IMG/VR virus record: IMGVR_UViG_3300022752_000194
Location: 1-36,603 of that record
DNA from: a virus
DNA length: 36,603 nt
Direction: 5' to 3' (one strand)
The notes under the pieces are model-generated. The model saw only the letters and a program-made list of their open reading frames with translations, searched no databases and was not told where the DNA came from. Position numbers and translations under genes: made by a program. Below, piece after piece: positions 1 through 8,209 of this stretch (the stretch's first letter is position 1; each line of letters begins with the position of its first letter).

Positions 1-1
1 C

Positions 2-121
2 GCGTCTGGCAACCGCGTCGGCGTCTACGAACTGACCGGCAGCGAGCGGACGGCATCGACGTTCTCGGTTCGCACGACCACCGGCACCGCGACCTACTCC
101 CTCCTCGTCTACGGCTCATGA
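2..121 (+). CDS. C-terminal end of an unidentified phage protein (partial)
   Basis: An open frame enters from the left edge and stops at a TGA at 119-121, giving 39 residues that end in LLVYGS. Its stop overlaps the start of the next gene in an ATGA arrangement, the coupling used throughout this tail module. The fragment is rich in Thr, Ser and Val and looks like the beta-rich end of a structural protein. Being directly upstream of a head-tail joining gene, it is probably a head or connector protein, but too little is visible to name it. Confidence 0.6.
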   Translation, partial: ASGNRVGVYELTGSERTASTFSVRTTTGTATYSLLVYGS

Positions 122-435
122 TCGACGCCGGCAAACTCCGCGAGCGGGTGACGTGGCAGTCGCCGACCGAGACGCGGAACGCGCTCGGCGAGAGCGTAGC
201 GTCGTGGTCTGACTTCGCGACGGTGTGGGCCAGCGTCGAAGGCGTGTCGGCTCGCGAGTTCCTGCTCGCCGGGCAGCAGCAGATCGAGATGAGCCACCGC
301 ATTCGGTGCCGCTACGTGCCCGGGCTCACGCAGCAGATGCGGGCTTCGTGGCGGGGGCGAACGCTGGAAATCGTGTCGCTCCTCGAGCACGCGAACCGCA
401 GCGAGCACGAGGTCATCTGCCAGGAGACAACGTGA
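118..435 (+). CDS. Phage head-tail joining (head completion) protein
   Basis: A 105-residue protein with the pattern of the Phage_H_T_join family: an N-terminal LRERVTWQ strand, a central ASWSDFATVWASVEGVSAREF block, then a Gln-rich helix and an RCRYVPGLTQQMRASW segment leading to a C-terminal beta strand. Length (about 100-110 aa) is normal for the family. Such proteins form the ring that closes the portal and accepts the tail. It sits between the partial upstream gene (ATGA overlap) and an HK97 gp10-like gene, the usual order in siphoviruses. Family assignment is by pattern recognition of the sequence. Confidence 0.85.
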   Translation: MIDAGKLRERVTWQSPTETRNALGESVASWSDFATVWASVEGVSAREFLLAGQQQIEMSHRIRCRYVPGLTQQMRASWRGRTLEIVSLLEHANRSEHEVICQETT

Positions 436-1217
436 TGGCTGTCGCCGGCATCAACCTGAACATCAATTTTGAGGGGCTTCGCGAGCTCCAGACGAACATC
501 AAGTCGTTCTTCCCGAATAAGGAAGCGAGCGAGGTTCTCGGCGACGCCATCGAGAAGGCGATCTACCCGGCGTTTCTGCGGCTTGGCGAAGTGACTCCGC
601 GCGGGCCGACGCTCAATCTGCGGCGGGCGGTCGCGATGAAGATCAAGAAGTATCCTCGCGACGGCGGCGCTGTCGGGCTGATCGGCTATCGCCGGGCGGG
701 GGCGGCGCAGGCGTCAAGTGCCGCCGGTGGCAGCGTTCGCGCCGGCCCGGATCGCGCGTTTCACCAATGGTGGTTGGAGTTCGGCACGCAGCCTCGCGTG
801 GTCTCCAAGAAAAGCACCAAGCCCTACAGCCGGCGAGGGCACACCCGCCGCATGCCTAGCGGAACGACCACTGAGGTCAAGCCGCACGTCGTGCAGAAGG
901 GGCAGGGGAAATACATCGCGAGCAGCTTCAATCGGCTTGGGCCGTTCAAGATGGTTCGCGATCTGAACCGTAACCGCGTGCAGACCGATCCCGCCTATCC
1001 GCAAGCGTTCTTCAAGGCGAGTTCCGAGCCGATCAGGATTCCGCCAACGCCAGAAGGCGGCATCGCGGGCCAGCCGCCAGTTCAGACGGCATGGCTCCAG
1101 ACCCAAGGCCAAGTTGCCGAATACCTTCAGCGTGAGCTCTCCCTGCGGCTGTCCGAAGCCTGGGCCGCCCTGCGCTACAAGGACGCCGGCTCAATCACCG
1201 GCACCAACACCCTCTAG
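435..1217 (+). CDS. HK97 gp10-like neck/tail-completion protein
   Basis: The start is placed at the ATG at 435, which shares one base with the stop of the head-tail joining gene; the reading frame stays open further upstream only as a shadow. The 260-aa product contains FHQWWLEFGT, the diagnostic H..EFGT strand of the HK97 gp10 family. It is followed by a basic stretch (KKSTKPYSRRGHTRR) and a later FFKASS segment. Typical gp10 proteins are about 120-170 aa, so this one is long, with extra sequence mainly after the EFGT motif. Position between the head-tail joiner and a DUF3168-like gene supports a neck or tail-terminator assembly role. Confidence 0.7.
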   Translation: MAVAGINLNINFEGLRELQTNIKSFFPNKEASEVLGDAIEKAIYPAFLRLGEVTPRGPTLNLRRAVAMKIKKYPRDGGAVGLIGYRRAGAAQASSAAGGSVRAGPDRAFHQWWLEFGTQPRVVSKKSTKPYSRRGHTRRMPSGTTTEVKPHVVQKGQGKYIASSFNRLGPFKMVRDLNRNRVQTDPAYPQAFFKASSEPIRIPPTPEGGIAGQPPVQTAWLQTQGQVAEYLQRELSLRLSEAWAALRYKDAGSITGTNTL

Positions 1218-1225
1218 GCACAACT

Positions 1226-1642
1226 ATGCCCCTGCAATCCCCAGAACAGGCCGTGGCGGCAGCCCTGCGGCAAGACCCGACGGTGGCCCTCGTGGTCGGC
1301 GACCGGATCTACCCGGTGCTCGCCCCCTCGACGGCAGCGATCCCGTTCGTCACGTGGCGGCGGCAGGCCGTACAGCGGCAACAGACGCTTTCTGGCCCGA
1401 TGGGAATGCCCACCGTCGTGCTCGCCATCGACTGCTACGCGTTGACCTACGAGGCAGTAAGGGATCTGGCGGACAAAATCCGTCGCGTTCTGGATGGCTG
1501 GGGGCAGCAGAAACTAGGAATAGATATACGGCACGTGAGTCTCGATGGCGAGGCTGACGGGTTCGTGCAATTGGCGGGCGGCGACGCTCCGCCGGTGTAT
1601 AGCGTCACACTCACGTTCTCAATACTCTGGCAGGAGAATTAG
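1226..1642 (+). CDS. Tail terminator / DUF3168-like tail completion protein
   Basis: The 138-aa product follows the DUF3168 layout: an N-terminal helix (EQAVAAALRQDPTVALVVGDRIYP), a PFVTWRR strand, then a helix YEAVRDLADKIRRVLDGW followed by beta strands ending in YSVTLTFSILW. That family caps the tail tube and joins it to the head connector. It follows the gp10-like gene and precedes the tail-tube genes, which is the standard position. The ATG at 1226 is eight bases after the previous stop. The family call is by overall pattern, not a database match. Confidence 0.75.
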   Translation: MPLQSPEQAVAAALRQDPTVALVVGDRIYPVLAPSTAAIPFVTWRRQAVQRQQTLSGPMGMPTVVLAIDCYALTYEAVRDLADKIRRVLDGWGQQKLGIDIRHVSLDGEADGFVQLAGGDAPPVYSVTLTFSILWQEN

Positions 1643-1645
1643 GAA

Positions 1646-2041
1646 ATGGCCGATACGCCGCATGATGGAGTGGGCACAGTCCTCCGGCTGGGAGCGACGC
1701 AGTACACCGTCACGAATATCGTCATTCAGTTCACCGATCCGAACGCCGATGCCGAGAAGATCGACGTTTCGCACTTGGGCCTCACGACCGGCGCGTCGAT
1801 TCTGACGCAGGATCGCCCGCTGCAAGGCTCGGTCTCCGACACCGGACGCACTGTCCAGTTCGACTATCTCGGGAAGTCGATCATCGCGGACGCCTCCACC
1901 GGCACGTGCTCGATCACTGTGGGTGGCACGGCTCTCACCGGGTTTTCGGCGGTGGCGTTCACGGTCAACGCCTCGACCCTCACCCTGGCGACAAACGACG
2001 CGATCCGCGGGCAGGCCACGCTCCGACTCGCCCGCGTCTAG
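1646..2041 (+). CDS. Small major-tail-tube-like protein (first of two)
   Basis: A 131-aa, Thr/Ser/Val-rich, predicted all-beta protein starting MADTPHDGVG with segments such as TNIVIQFTDPNADAEKIDVSHLG and GQATLRLARV. It lies between the tail-terminator gene and the chaperone pair, where the major tail protein is encoded in siphoviruses. AGGAG sits close before the start (1630-1634). Length is at the low end for a tail-tube subunit. No specific family is recognised, so the role rests mainly on position and beta character. The following gene is a second small beta-rich protein, so either could be the tube subunit. Confidence 0.55.
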   Translation: MADTPHDGVGTVLRLGATQYTVTNIVIQFTDPNADAEKIDVSHLGLTTGASILTQDRPLQGSVSDTGRTVQFDYLGKSIIADASTGTCSITVGGTALTGFSAVAFTVNASTLTLATNDAIRGQATLRLARV

Positions 2042-2062
2042 TCGCTGTGACGGAGGCCCGTC

Positions 2063-2383
2063 ATGGCAACAGCGTGCGCGGGAGTTACGGTCACGTGGGG
2101 CGGTCAGAGTCTGCAAGAGGTCGTTGACATCAAGGTCAACGCCGGCGGCTCGCTGCCGATCGGCCGCGACAGCACGTTCTCGCTTGACGCAGGCACTATA
2201 GACATAGCGTGCCTGCACACGGCGAACGTCTCTCTCGCTGAACGTGGACTGAAGAAAACGCTGGCCTTCACGGGCGGCGGTCTGACGTGCTCCACAAAAG
2301 CGGTGTTTCAGACGCTCAACATGGCTGGCAAGTTAAACGACGTTGCACGGTACAACGTCACGTATCGCATTGTCATGGAGTGA
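2063..2383 (+). CDS. Second small beta-rich tail protein
   Basis: A 106-aa product starting MATACAGVTVTWGG, with a VDIKVNAGG strand and ending in VARYNVTYRIVME. It is beta-rich like its upstream neighbour, but the two show no obvious residue-by-residue similarity by eye. Conserved-looking cysteines (residues near 5, 50 and 76) are unusual for tail-tube subunits. Position directly before the chaperone pair makes a tail-tube or tube-decoration role likely. A GGAGG motif (2072 region is internal; CGGAGG lies at about 2050) precedes the ATG. Function is inferred. Confidence 0.5.
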   Translation: MATACAGVTVTWGGQSLQEVVDIKVNAGGSLPIGRDSTFSLDAGTIDIACLHTANVSLAERGLKKTLAFTGGGLTCSTKAVFQTLNMAGKLNDVARYNVTYRIVME

Positions 2384-2387
2384 ACCA

Positions 2388-2732
2388 ATGGCCCTCACGG
2401 CTGAACAGATTCTCGCGGCAGACGATCTCGGGCTCCTCGAGGTCAAGGTCAAGGAATGGAAAGGCAGCGTCTTCATCCGCGTGATGAGCGTGGCGGAACG
2501 CGACGCTTACGAACGCATGTGGATCGGGAAGAAAGAAAGCGGCATTGAGAACTTCCGCACCGAGTATCTGCAGCGGGTTCTCTGTGACGAGACGGGCAAG
2601 CTCCTGTTCACGCGCGAGCAGATCGAGCAACTCGGGAAGAAATCGGCGGCCGTCATGAGCCGGCTCTTCGAGCGTGCGATGAAGCACAACGCGATGAGCG
2701 AGGAGGACGTTGAAGAACTGGGAAAAGGCTGA
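2388..2732 (+). CDS. Tail assembly chaperone, G-like (short, zero-frame product)
   Basis: The start is the ATG at 2388, four bases after the previous stop; upstream codons in frame are a shadow of the tail gene. The 114-aa product (MALTAEQILAADD..EVKVKEWKG..) has the helical, Glu/Lys-rich character of lambda gpG-type chaperones that coat the tape measure before tube assembly. The last codons are GGA AAA GGC TGA. They contain the heptamer G GGA AAA at 2720-2726, so a minus-one slip would join this protein to the next frame as a GT-type fusion. Position just before the tape measure gene is diagnostic. Confidence 0.85.
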   Translation: MALTAEQILAADDLGLLEVKVKEWKGSVFIRVMSVAERDAYERMWIGKKESGIENFRTEYLQRVLCDETGKLLFTREQIEQLGKKSAAVMSRLFERAMKHNAMSEEDVEELGKG

Positions 2733-2750
2733 ACGTCTCGCCGACGAGAC
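2720..2750 (+). promoter_or_regulatory. Programmed -1 ribosomal frameshift site (slippery heptamer plus stem-loop)
   Basis: In the zero frame of the G-like gene the heptamer G GGA AAA occupies 2720-2726 and fits X XXY YYZ; lambda uses the near-identical GGGAAAG. Eight bases downstream is a perfect 6-bp hairpin, GTCTCG at 2735-2740 pairing with CGAGAC at 2745-2750 around a CCGA loop. The zero-frame stop follows at 2730-2732. All three parts of a lambda G/GT-type frameshift element are therefore visible directly in the sequence. Confidence 0.88.
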
Positions 2751-3046
2751 AGTTCATGTTTCGTCTCGCGGGGCACCTGAAGATGACGGTGCGGGAGTTG
2801 TCCGAACGGATGGACTCCCGCGAACTTTCGGAGTGGAGAGCGTACACGCGGTATTACGAGGCGCTGCCTGACTCGTGGGAGGAAACTGGATTGCTCGCAT
2901 CACTGCTGGCGATTCCGTACTCGCAACGAGGCAAGTGCCCGCGAGGGTCTGATTTCGTTCCGTTGGCAAAGCCGCCGCAGCATGAAGCCCAGGCGGCAGA
3001 GGTCGTGAAAGAACTGGCGAAGCAACTCGGGCTGTTAGGGCAGTAG
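2727..3046 (+). CDS. Tail assembly chaperone, T-like extension reached by -1 frameshift
   Basis: This frame is minus one relative to the G-like gene and is open from the slip site to a TAG at 3044-3046. The seam reads RLNVSPTRQF then MFRLAGHLKMTVRELSERM, which continues into MDSRELSEWRAYTRYY. The pattern R(L/I)A..L..T..EL...M...EL.EW is that of the GpT minor tail protein family. An ATG occurs at 2756 but has no plausible ribosome binding site, and the residues before it also fit the family, so production as a frameshift fusion of about 220 residues is favoured over independent initiation. The final segment is Lys/Gln-rich helix. Confidence 0.85.
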
Positions 3047-3048
3047 CA

Positions 3049-6000
3049 ATGGCGACGATTCTCGGGCTAGCGATGAAGATTTCTGCGGACGCCACCGGCG
3101 TCCAGAAATCGCTCACGCCTGTAGAGCGGGCGCTCAATTCGCTTGATCAGCAGGCGAAGACGATCACGAGTTCGTTTGATCGTTTCGCGGGCTCTAGTTC
3201 TGCCGCCGCTGCCGCGCAGGCCAAAGCGGCTGGCGACCTTGAACGGCTCACGCAGCAGCTCCAGACGGGGGCGATCACCGCGCCAGAGTACGCGCGAGCT
3301 TTTGAGGAGCTCGGCAACGCTGTCGATGCGGAGGTTGCTTCGTTTGAGCGTGCAGCCCGCACGATCGAGGCGAACCTCTCACCACTGCAGCGTTATGACG
3401 CGGAAGTGAAGGTACTCGCGCAAGACCTCGAAGCCGGTCGGATTGATCAAGAGACGTTCGATCGTGCTGTAGCCAAGGCCACCGCTACTTTCACAAAGGC
3501 TGAATCAGCAGCCCAAGGGTACGGCAATGCTTTGGAAGGTGCAGGAAAGGGCAATCTAAAGTTCAACGAACTTTCAGGAATCCTCTCTGCGCTGCCCGGC
3601 CCACTTGGAAACGTGGCCGGCAGACTCTCTGGGCTCTCGTCTGCCGGCGAAGGGCTGGCTCGTGTGTTCTCTGGCGGTCTGTCTGGCGGTCTGTCTGCCA
3701 TAGGAACTTCTGTGGCTGGGCTTGTGAATCCGTTCACTTTGGCTGCGGCTGGCGTGGCAGCGTTCGGTGCCGCGGCCACCGCCGTTGTTCGTGGTCTGAC
3801 CACTCTTGAAGATCGCGTTGAGAAACTCGGCAACACAGCAAACAAACTCGGAGTCTCGTTTCGATTCATTCAAGAGCTGGATGATGCCGCTAAGAGAAGC
3901 GGAACAAGCATTGACGCCGTGAGCGGAGCGTTTGGACGCTTGCAAAAGTCTGTGCTTGGCGTTGACGAGGAAAGCAAGGCTGCGCAAAAAGCTCTTGAAG
4001 GAATCGGTCTGACCGCCGACCAACTGCAATCACTGAAGCCAGAAGAGCAGTATTCGTTGATTGCAAAGAGCATCAGTGCGATTGAAGATCCAGCGAAACG
4101 CACGGCAACTGCGATCAATCTTTTTGGTCGATCTGGCGCTGACCTACTGCCGTTTTTCAACAACATCGAAAAGGCTCGTATCGACATCCAGCGATTCAAT
4201 GGAGCCTTGTCAGACGTTGATAGAACACGCATCGACGGGCTTGGAGATGCTTTCGATGCGGTAGCCGTTTCGATTCAGGGATTTGGGCAAGAGCTGCTGA
4301 CTCCGTTCATCGGCATCACGCGATCCATCTCCGAAGGGCTTGCCCCTGCAATCGCTACGTTTGGGCGGAATGTCGGCGCAGTGCTGGACGTTTTTTCTCC
4401 GCTCACAAGTGCGATTGGATTGAGCATCAACCTATTTCTGCAGTTTGGATCAACCGTCGGCAACATTGTTGGAACAGTGCTTGAACCGTTTGCAGCGGCG
4501 GGGCGAACGGTATCCGAAGCATTTGACTTGATAAGCCAAGCGGCAACATCGGTTTTTGGTCGAGTCAACGATGCCGTGATCGGCTTTCGCGAGTTCTTCC
4601 AGTTTGAAGGCGTAGCCGCATCGTTCCGCGACACGTTTGCACAGATCGGTGAGGTGATCAGCCGCGTCTCGACGATTGTCACGACGGCTATCGGCAAACT
4701 TGGAGAAGTGATTGGCAGCACTCTTGGCAACGCCATCACGTTCGTAACAGATACGGTTTCTGCATTCACAGAATTCGTCGGATTGTCTGGAGTCATTGAA
4801 ACGATTGGCACAGTTATCGGACGCGTGTTCGGATCTGTCTCTTCAGTGTTCAGCACGATTGCAAACGCGATCGGCGGCACAGTTGGTCGTCTGCTCACGA
4901 TGGCAGAAAACTTTCTTGGAATTGAGCGTTCAGCACAAGACGCGTCGGCTGGCGTTGATAAAGTCACAGAAAGCACTCGGCAACTGACTGAAGAAGAGAA
5001 AAAGAGCTATGCTGAAGTTCAGAAGGCAGTTGCAAGCAGCGGACAAGCCCTCGACAACGCGATCGCAAAAGCCGGCGAGTTCGGTCAGGCTGGCTTCAAC
5101 GCCGCCCTAGAGTTCCAAAACGCGCTTGCCGACTTGAAGGAACAGGCCGACAACAACGAACTGAACGCCGAGCAATACAGTCGAGGCGTGGCCCTTGCGA
5201 CGGCGGAGTTCGACAAACAAGTCGAGACTCTGAAGCGCGTTCAGGAAGAGACTCGCAAGGCGGCGGAAGAGGCGCAGCGGCTCGTCGATGCAGACCGGCA
5301 AGCTTCCGATGCTCTGCTCGAGCAAGCCCGCATCGCTCGTGAGTTCGGCGGCGACAACACGCGTGCGAAGGCTGCGGAAGACGCGCTCGCCGTGGAGCGC
5401 GAGATTGCTCGCGTTCGCAAGGAGGTTGCCGCGGCACGAGATGCAGGCGACTCGCAGGCAGTCATGAACGGTGAAACGCGAATTGCGCAACTGGAAAAAA
5501 TCAAGGTAGAGCAACAAGCAATTGCCGATGGCTCTGCAAAGGCCGCAGCAGATGAAGCAAAGCGTCTTGCCGATCAAGACGAGCGTGTGAATAAGATACT
5601 CGGTGCCAGTCGCGAGCAAACGCAACTTGAACAGCAGATCGCGGACGTGCAGGCAGTTCAGGCCCGCACTGCCCAAGAACTTGCAGCCGCTAGGCTGGCA
5701 GGAAACGAACAAGCAGCAAACGCAGCCGCTGCGAAGTTGTCTCAACTCGATCAACTTCAAGCAAAACTGAACGAAGAACAACAAGCCGTTGAACAGGGAT
5801 TCGGCGAAGGATTCACGAAGGCTTTTGAGCAGACCACCAAAGGTATCGACTCGCTCATCGTCAAGGCGGAGCAGTTCGGAAACGTCGGAGCACTCGCCGC
5901 GCAAGCGTTGCAGGCTGGAATTGAGCAGGCCCAGCAACAGGTGCGTGACGGCATCCTGACCAAAGAGACTTACGATCGCGAGGTCGCAAGGCAGCAAGAC

Positions 6001-6693
6001 CTATTCAATCAGCGACTCACCGCCGCACAGCGCGTCGAAGATTATTTGATGTCGCGGATGGATGAGCGGCAGCGAGCGGAACTCGACGCGACGAAGCAAC
6101 TCGAGGAACGAAAGAAACAAGCCGCCGTCAACGTGCAGGCTATTGAGGCAAAGATTTTCGACGAGCAGAAGAAGCTCGAAGAGGCTCGCGGCAACAATCG
6201 GTTGAAAGACGCAAAAGCTGCCCAGGCAAGGATCGACGATCTCAAGAGGGTGCAGAGAGCAGAGCAGGGAATTGTCGATGGACGAGTGCAGGCCGATCGC
6301 GCGCAAAACGGACAACTCGTCAGCGGATTCAACCGCACGCAGCAGTTGCAATCTCAAATCGCGCAGCAAAACGACAACTTCCTCAAGTCGTTCAACAACG
6401 CCTACGCTGGCGCGAATGCGTCACTCCAAGCAGCGAACGCCGCCGCCGCGGAGTTGTTGCGGCAAGAGGAGTTGCGGCGTCCGACTACGGCCCTCGCGCA
6501 GACCGCGGACATTCGGACGCAACAGGGCCAGGATCTCGTGCTGCAACTCGCACAGAACGCACAAGACCCAGCACTGATCGAAGCAAAGTTGCAGACGAAG
6601 CAACTGCAACTCATCGCACAGGGCATCGGGCAGGCGGCGAGCAACTACTTCAACGCTCCCGTGTCCATTGTCGGCGGCGCATTCATCGGGTGA
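3049..6693 (+). CDS. Tape measure protein
   Basis: This 1,214-aa protein follows the chaperone pair and is the longest gene in the window, the usual tape-measure arrangement; it sets tail length and lies inside the tube. The N-terminal 150 residues and the C-terminal 550 are Gln/Glu/Ala-rich coiled-coil sequence. A hydrophobic, Gly/Ala-rich centre (about residues 200-290 and 400-600) would suit a membrane-inserting or tube-lining section. Internal repeats are visible: four helical hairpins of the pattern L..G.IT.E.Y.RA (near 65, 118, 690 and 960) and three copies of an AR.AGN..A....I..L...Q..I.DG unit (near 785, 865 and 1030). The 4.0-5.0 kb part uses more A/T than flanking genes. Confidence 0.92.
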   Translation: MATILGLAMKISADATGVQKSLTPVERALNSLDQQAKTITSSFDRFAGSSSAAAAAQAKAAGDLERLTQQLQTGAITAPEYARAFEELGNAVDAEVASFERAARTIEANLSPLQRYDAEVKVLAQDLEAGRIDQETFDRAVAKATATFTKAESAAQGYGNALEGAGKGNLKFNELSGILSALPGPLGNVAGRLSGLSSAGEGLARVFSGGLSGGLSAIGTSVAGLVNPFTLAAAGVAAFGAAATAVVRGLTTLEDRVEKLGNTANKLGVSFRFIQELDDAAKRSGTSIDAVSGAFGRLQKSVLGVDEESKAAQKALEGIGLTADQLQSLKPEEQYSLIAKSISAIEDPAKRTATAINLFGRSGADLLPFFNNIEKARIDIQRFNGALSDVDRTRIDGLGDAFDAVAVSIQGFGQELLTPFIGITRSISEGLAPAIATFGRNVGAVLDVFSPLTSAIGLSINLFLQFGSTVGNIVGTVLEPFAAAGRTVSEAFDLISQAATSVFGRVNDAVIGFREFFQFEGVAASFRDTFAQIGEVISRVSTIVTTAIGKLGEVIGSTLGNAITFVTDTVSAFTEFVGLSGVIETIGTVIGRVFGSVSSVFSTIANAIGGTVGRLLTMAENFLGIERSAQDASAGVDKVTESTRQLTEEEKKSYAEVQKAVASSGQALDNAIAKAGEFGQAGFNAALEFQNALADLKEQADNNELNAEQYSRGVALATAEFDKQVETLKRVQEETRKAAEEAQRLVDADRQASDALLEQARIAREFGGDNTRAKAAEDALAVEREIARVRKEVAAARDAGDSQAVMNGETRIAQLEKIKVEQQAIADGSAKAAADEAKRLADQDERVNKILGASREQTQLEQQIADVQAVQARTAQELAAARLAGNEQAANAAAAKLSQLDQLQAKLNEEQQAVEQGFGEGFTKAFEQTTKGIDSLIVKAEQFGNVGALAAQALQAGIEQAQQQVRDGILTKETYDREVARQQDLFNQRLTAAQRVEDYLMSRMDERQRAELDATKQLEERKKQAAVNVQAIEAKIFDEQKKLEEARGNNRLKDAKAAQARIDDLKRVQRAEQGIVDGRVQADRAQNGQLVSGFNRTQQLQSQIAQQNDNFLKSFNNAYAGANASLQAANAAAAELLRQEELRRPTTALAQTADIRTQQGQDLVLQLAQNAQDPALIEAKLQTKQLQLIAQGIGQAASNYFNAPVSIVGGAFIG

Positions 6694-6696
6694 TCC

Positions 6697-7578
6697 ATGC
6701 CAGGCACAATCGTCGCTACCAAAGAACTCGCCCGCACCTTTGAGAACGAAGTTCGCGTCGGCGGCGTGGCGAAGCGCCGCTGGGCCTGCATGTTGAGCGA
6801 CGAGACGCTGACGAACGGAAACGGCCCGCCAGACATTACCACGATCCTGAACGCCACATGTGGCGGCACGTGGGGCGTTGCCCATCCGATTCATACGGCT
6901 CTCGGTCTGCGGAAGTTAGCGGTCAACGAGCGATTTGAGGACAACCCGTACGCGCTCGAGGTGATCGCTGAATATGGTCTCGTGAAGGTTGACGATGTAG
7001 TCACGCCAACCTCGCGGGCGTCGGTCTGGTCGTTTGAGTCGAAGCCCGGAGAGGTGCCGGCACTCTTCTACTACGACGGCTCGACGCAACGTCCGCTGAC
7101 GAACTCAGCGTACGACTATTTTCCAGGACTTACCACTGACGAAAGCCTTGTGCAAATCAAGGTGCAAAAGAATTTTGCCGCTGTGCCGAGCTCGTGGCTG
7201 TCAGTGCAGAACTATGTGAACGATGCCACATTTCTCGGCTGTCCGCAGGACACGGTGAAAGTTGCCGGCGTGGACGTTCAGTACGCGGCGGAGGAGTTCA
7301 ACAACACGCTCGTACAGTTTTACGCCGCGACGGCCACACTGGCGTATCGGCAGTCATCGCACAATCTGCTGTTACCTGACGTCGGGTTCAACTACATCGA
7401 CAGAGTGCAGAAGCGACGCGCGATGGTTTTTGATTTTCAAAACGGCGAGTGGATTCCCAGCCCAAATCCCGTTGGCCTCGACGGCAGCGGCGGACAGACG
7501 CTCGGTGCTCCCGCGATCCTGACGCGTCGAGTCAATCCCCGGGCCGACTTCACCGCTACGTTCGGGGCACCTCCATGA
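6697..7578 (+). CDS. Distal tail-region protein, unidentified
   Basis: A 293-aa protein starting MPGTIVATKELARTFENEV just after the tape measure stop. It is beta-rich with many aromatic residues (for example ALFYYDG, SAYDYFPG, FNYIDRVQKRRAMVFDF) and lacks signal or membrane segments. Genes in this position usually encode the distal tail protein or baseplate hub of siphoviruses. I do not recognise a family motif, so the distal-tail role is inferred only from order. It overlaps the next gene by four bases (ATGA at 7575). Confidence 0.6.
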   Translation: MPGTIVATKELARTFENEVRVGGVAKRRWACMLSDETLTNGNGPPDITTILNATCGGTWGVAHPIHTALGLRKLAVNERFEDNPYALEVIAEYGLVKVDDVVTPTSRASVWSFESKPGEVPALFYYDGSTQRPLTNSAYDYFPGLTTDESLVQIKVQKNFAAVPSSWLSVQNYVNDATFLGCPQDTVKVAGVDVQYAAEEFNNTLVQFYAATATLAYRQSSHNLLLPDVGFNYIDRVQKRRAMVFDFQNGEWIPSPNPVGLDGSGGQTLGAPAILTRRVNPRADFTATFGAPP

Positions 7579-8207
7579 GCGGTCCGCTCGACCCGACGCA
7601 GTTCACTCGCGAGAGCGCAGAGCGGATCGCAAACGTCGTGAGGGCGGCGGAACTCTCCGCGCCAGTCGCGCGGCCGCTGACGTTTGAGCGGGTGGATTTC
7701 GTTCGCAACCAGAAGTCGTTCCGCATCGCGACGTTCACGGGCTCCTGGCCGACAGGCACTGACAAAACAGTCACGTTCAAGTACGGAGCCACCGCGACGG
7801 CCGTCGCCACAAACCTGTTTTTTCCAATCACCCGCACAGCGGCGGCGGGCGACTGCGCCATCGCGAAGGACGGCACGTCTTGGTTTCTGATCGACGTGCC
7901 GTTCGAGACAGCGACGGCGGTTTTTGCCAGCACGACCGTGCTGGCGACGGTGTTCGGTACGGGCAGCACGTCGCTGATTCGGTTTATTGGAACTGGCTCC
8001 ACGCAGGCAACGACATACATAACCGGCGTGTCGGCATCCCTCAACACCGCTAGTTGCGCGATCACCGTGACGGCTGCAACTGCTACGGCGACCTCGTTTT
8101 CAATGGCAGGCACGCAAACCGCGATCAGCGTCTCGATGGCTGGCACGCAGACGATTACGGTGGCGGGTGCGACGTTTACTTCCACGTTCCTGCGATTCAG
8201 GGTGTAG
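7575..8207 (+). CDS. Tail-associated protein with Thr/Ala-rich repeats
   Basis: The start is the ATG at 7575, overlapping the previous stop by four bases. The 210-aa product begins MSGPLDPTQFTRESAERIANVVRAAEL, an amphipathic helix. It then becomes strongly Thr/Ala/Ser-rich, with a near-duplicate SMAGTQTAISV / SMAGTQTITV close to the C-terminus. This composition suggests a beta-strand or adhesin-like structural protein. It is transcribed with the distal tail genes and is likely a minor tail component. No family was recognised. Confidence 0.5.
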   Translation: MSGPLDPTQFTRESAERIANVVRAAELSAPVARPLTFERVDFVRNQKSFRIATFTGSWPTGTDKTVTFKYGATATAVATNLFFPITRTAAAGDCAIAKDGTSWFLIDVPFETATAVFASTTVLATVFGTGSTSLIRFIGTGSTQATTYITGVSASLNTASCAITVTAATATATSFSMAGTQTAISVSMAGTQTITVAGATFTSTFLRFRV

Positions 8208-8209
8208 GC

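Noticed and set aside
225-434. N-terminal extension of the gp10-like gene
   Set aside because: It overlaps the head-tail joining gene in another frame; the ATG at 435 gives the usual gene order and coupling.
4275-4976. Long minus-strand open frame of 233 aa opposite the tape measure
   Set aside because: It mirrors the codon bias of the plus-strand gene, has no ribosome binding site, and the tape measure assignment is strong. The same holds for 5107-5997 minus.
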